64,000 nucleotides of DNA from Garcia nutans (taxonomy: Eukaryota; Streptophyta; Magnoliopsida; Malpighiales; Euphorbiaceae), in assembly GCA_947685225.1 (NCBI GenBank), contig CANTUV010000026.1, forward strand, positions 59,233,501 through 59,297,500, given 5' to 3'. The notes beneath the pieces are model-generated. The model was not told the origin of the DNA. It was given only the letters and a program-made list of their open reading frames with translations, and did no database searches. Both the position numbers and the translations under genes were made by a program. This document shows positions 63,882 to 64,000 of this stretch, piece after piece (within the stretch, counting starts at the first letter, position 1; every line of letters starts with the position of its first letter).

Positions 63882-64000
63882 TCTATTTTCTTGCTTGCCC
63901 TGAGACACAGAATGCATGGTTGTCAATCCGAACATGGCATTATACGCTAATATTCTGCAGCTGAACTTTCCTGATATGCATTGTTGTACCAAATTTTTCT
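63882..64000. other. AXR4 3' UTR
   Basis: The last 119 bases of the window follow the AXR4 stop directly and are probably its 3' UTR. No further gene begins here. Confidence 0.5.

Overview
The window is nuclear DNA from a flowering plant, a eudicot. The genes have many short GT-AG introns, the spacers are very AT-rich, there is a Ty1/copia LTR retrotransposon, and the proteins are land-plant families (TANGLED, AXR4, NPK1/ANP-type MAPKKK, U/P-type cyclin, GUX/PGSIP glycosyltransferase, LPA3). The species cannot be fixed from sequence alone; a rosid is plausible.

Layout: 1-1101 (+) 3' end of a mitochondrial Rho GTPase (MIRO); 2273-3468 (-) U/P-type cyclin; 3.5-7.0 kb AT-rich spacer; 7000-9572 (+) GUX/PGSIP-type GT8 gene with two frameshifts; 10255-12571 (+) plant-specific basic protein with a 15-His tract (KOKOPELLI-like at best); 13715-18177 (+) complete 17-exon ANP/NPK1-type MAPKKK; 19127-20642 (-) TANGLED; 22094-27717 (-) kinesin-14 (KIN-14S type) wrecked by tandem duplications and stops; 28-32.7 kb very AT-rich spacer; 32721-36220 (+) LPA3/DUF1995 chloroplast protein; 37311-39177 (-) chloroplast J-domain/ferredoxin-like protein; 39448-41438 (-) PPR pseudogene; 42177-47776 (-) complete endo-beta-mannosidase; 50890-54968 (+) gag-less copia element with LTRs and target-site duplication; 55454-61246 (-) decayed aminopeptidase P2; 61524-63881 (+) complete AXR4, head-to-head with the aminopeptidase.

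The genes form no operon-like unit. As far as I recall Arabidopsis loci, the order interleaves two separate Arabidopsis neighbourhoods: MIRO/cyclin/TAN/PPR/DnaJ/APP2 (At3g05310-05350, with MIRO1 and the kinesin at At5g27540-27550) and GUX/ANP/EBM/AXR4 (At1g08990-09010 and At1g54940-54990). This looks like an ancestral block that was split between duplicated segments.

The most striking feature is patchy decay. MAPKKK, TAN, endo-mannosidase, AXR4 and the His-tract gene read through cleanly across all exons. Kinesin, PPR and APP2 carry several stops, frameshifts and duplications. GUX, LPA3, cyclin and the J-protein carry one or two small lesions each. This fits fractionation of a duplicated segment, but single-base lesions in homopolymers could be assembly errors. 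I found no convincing unknown system; the best second-look items are the kinesin locus, the interleaved synteny and the distribution of lesions.
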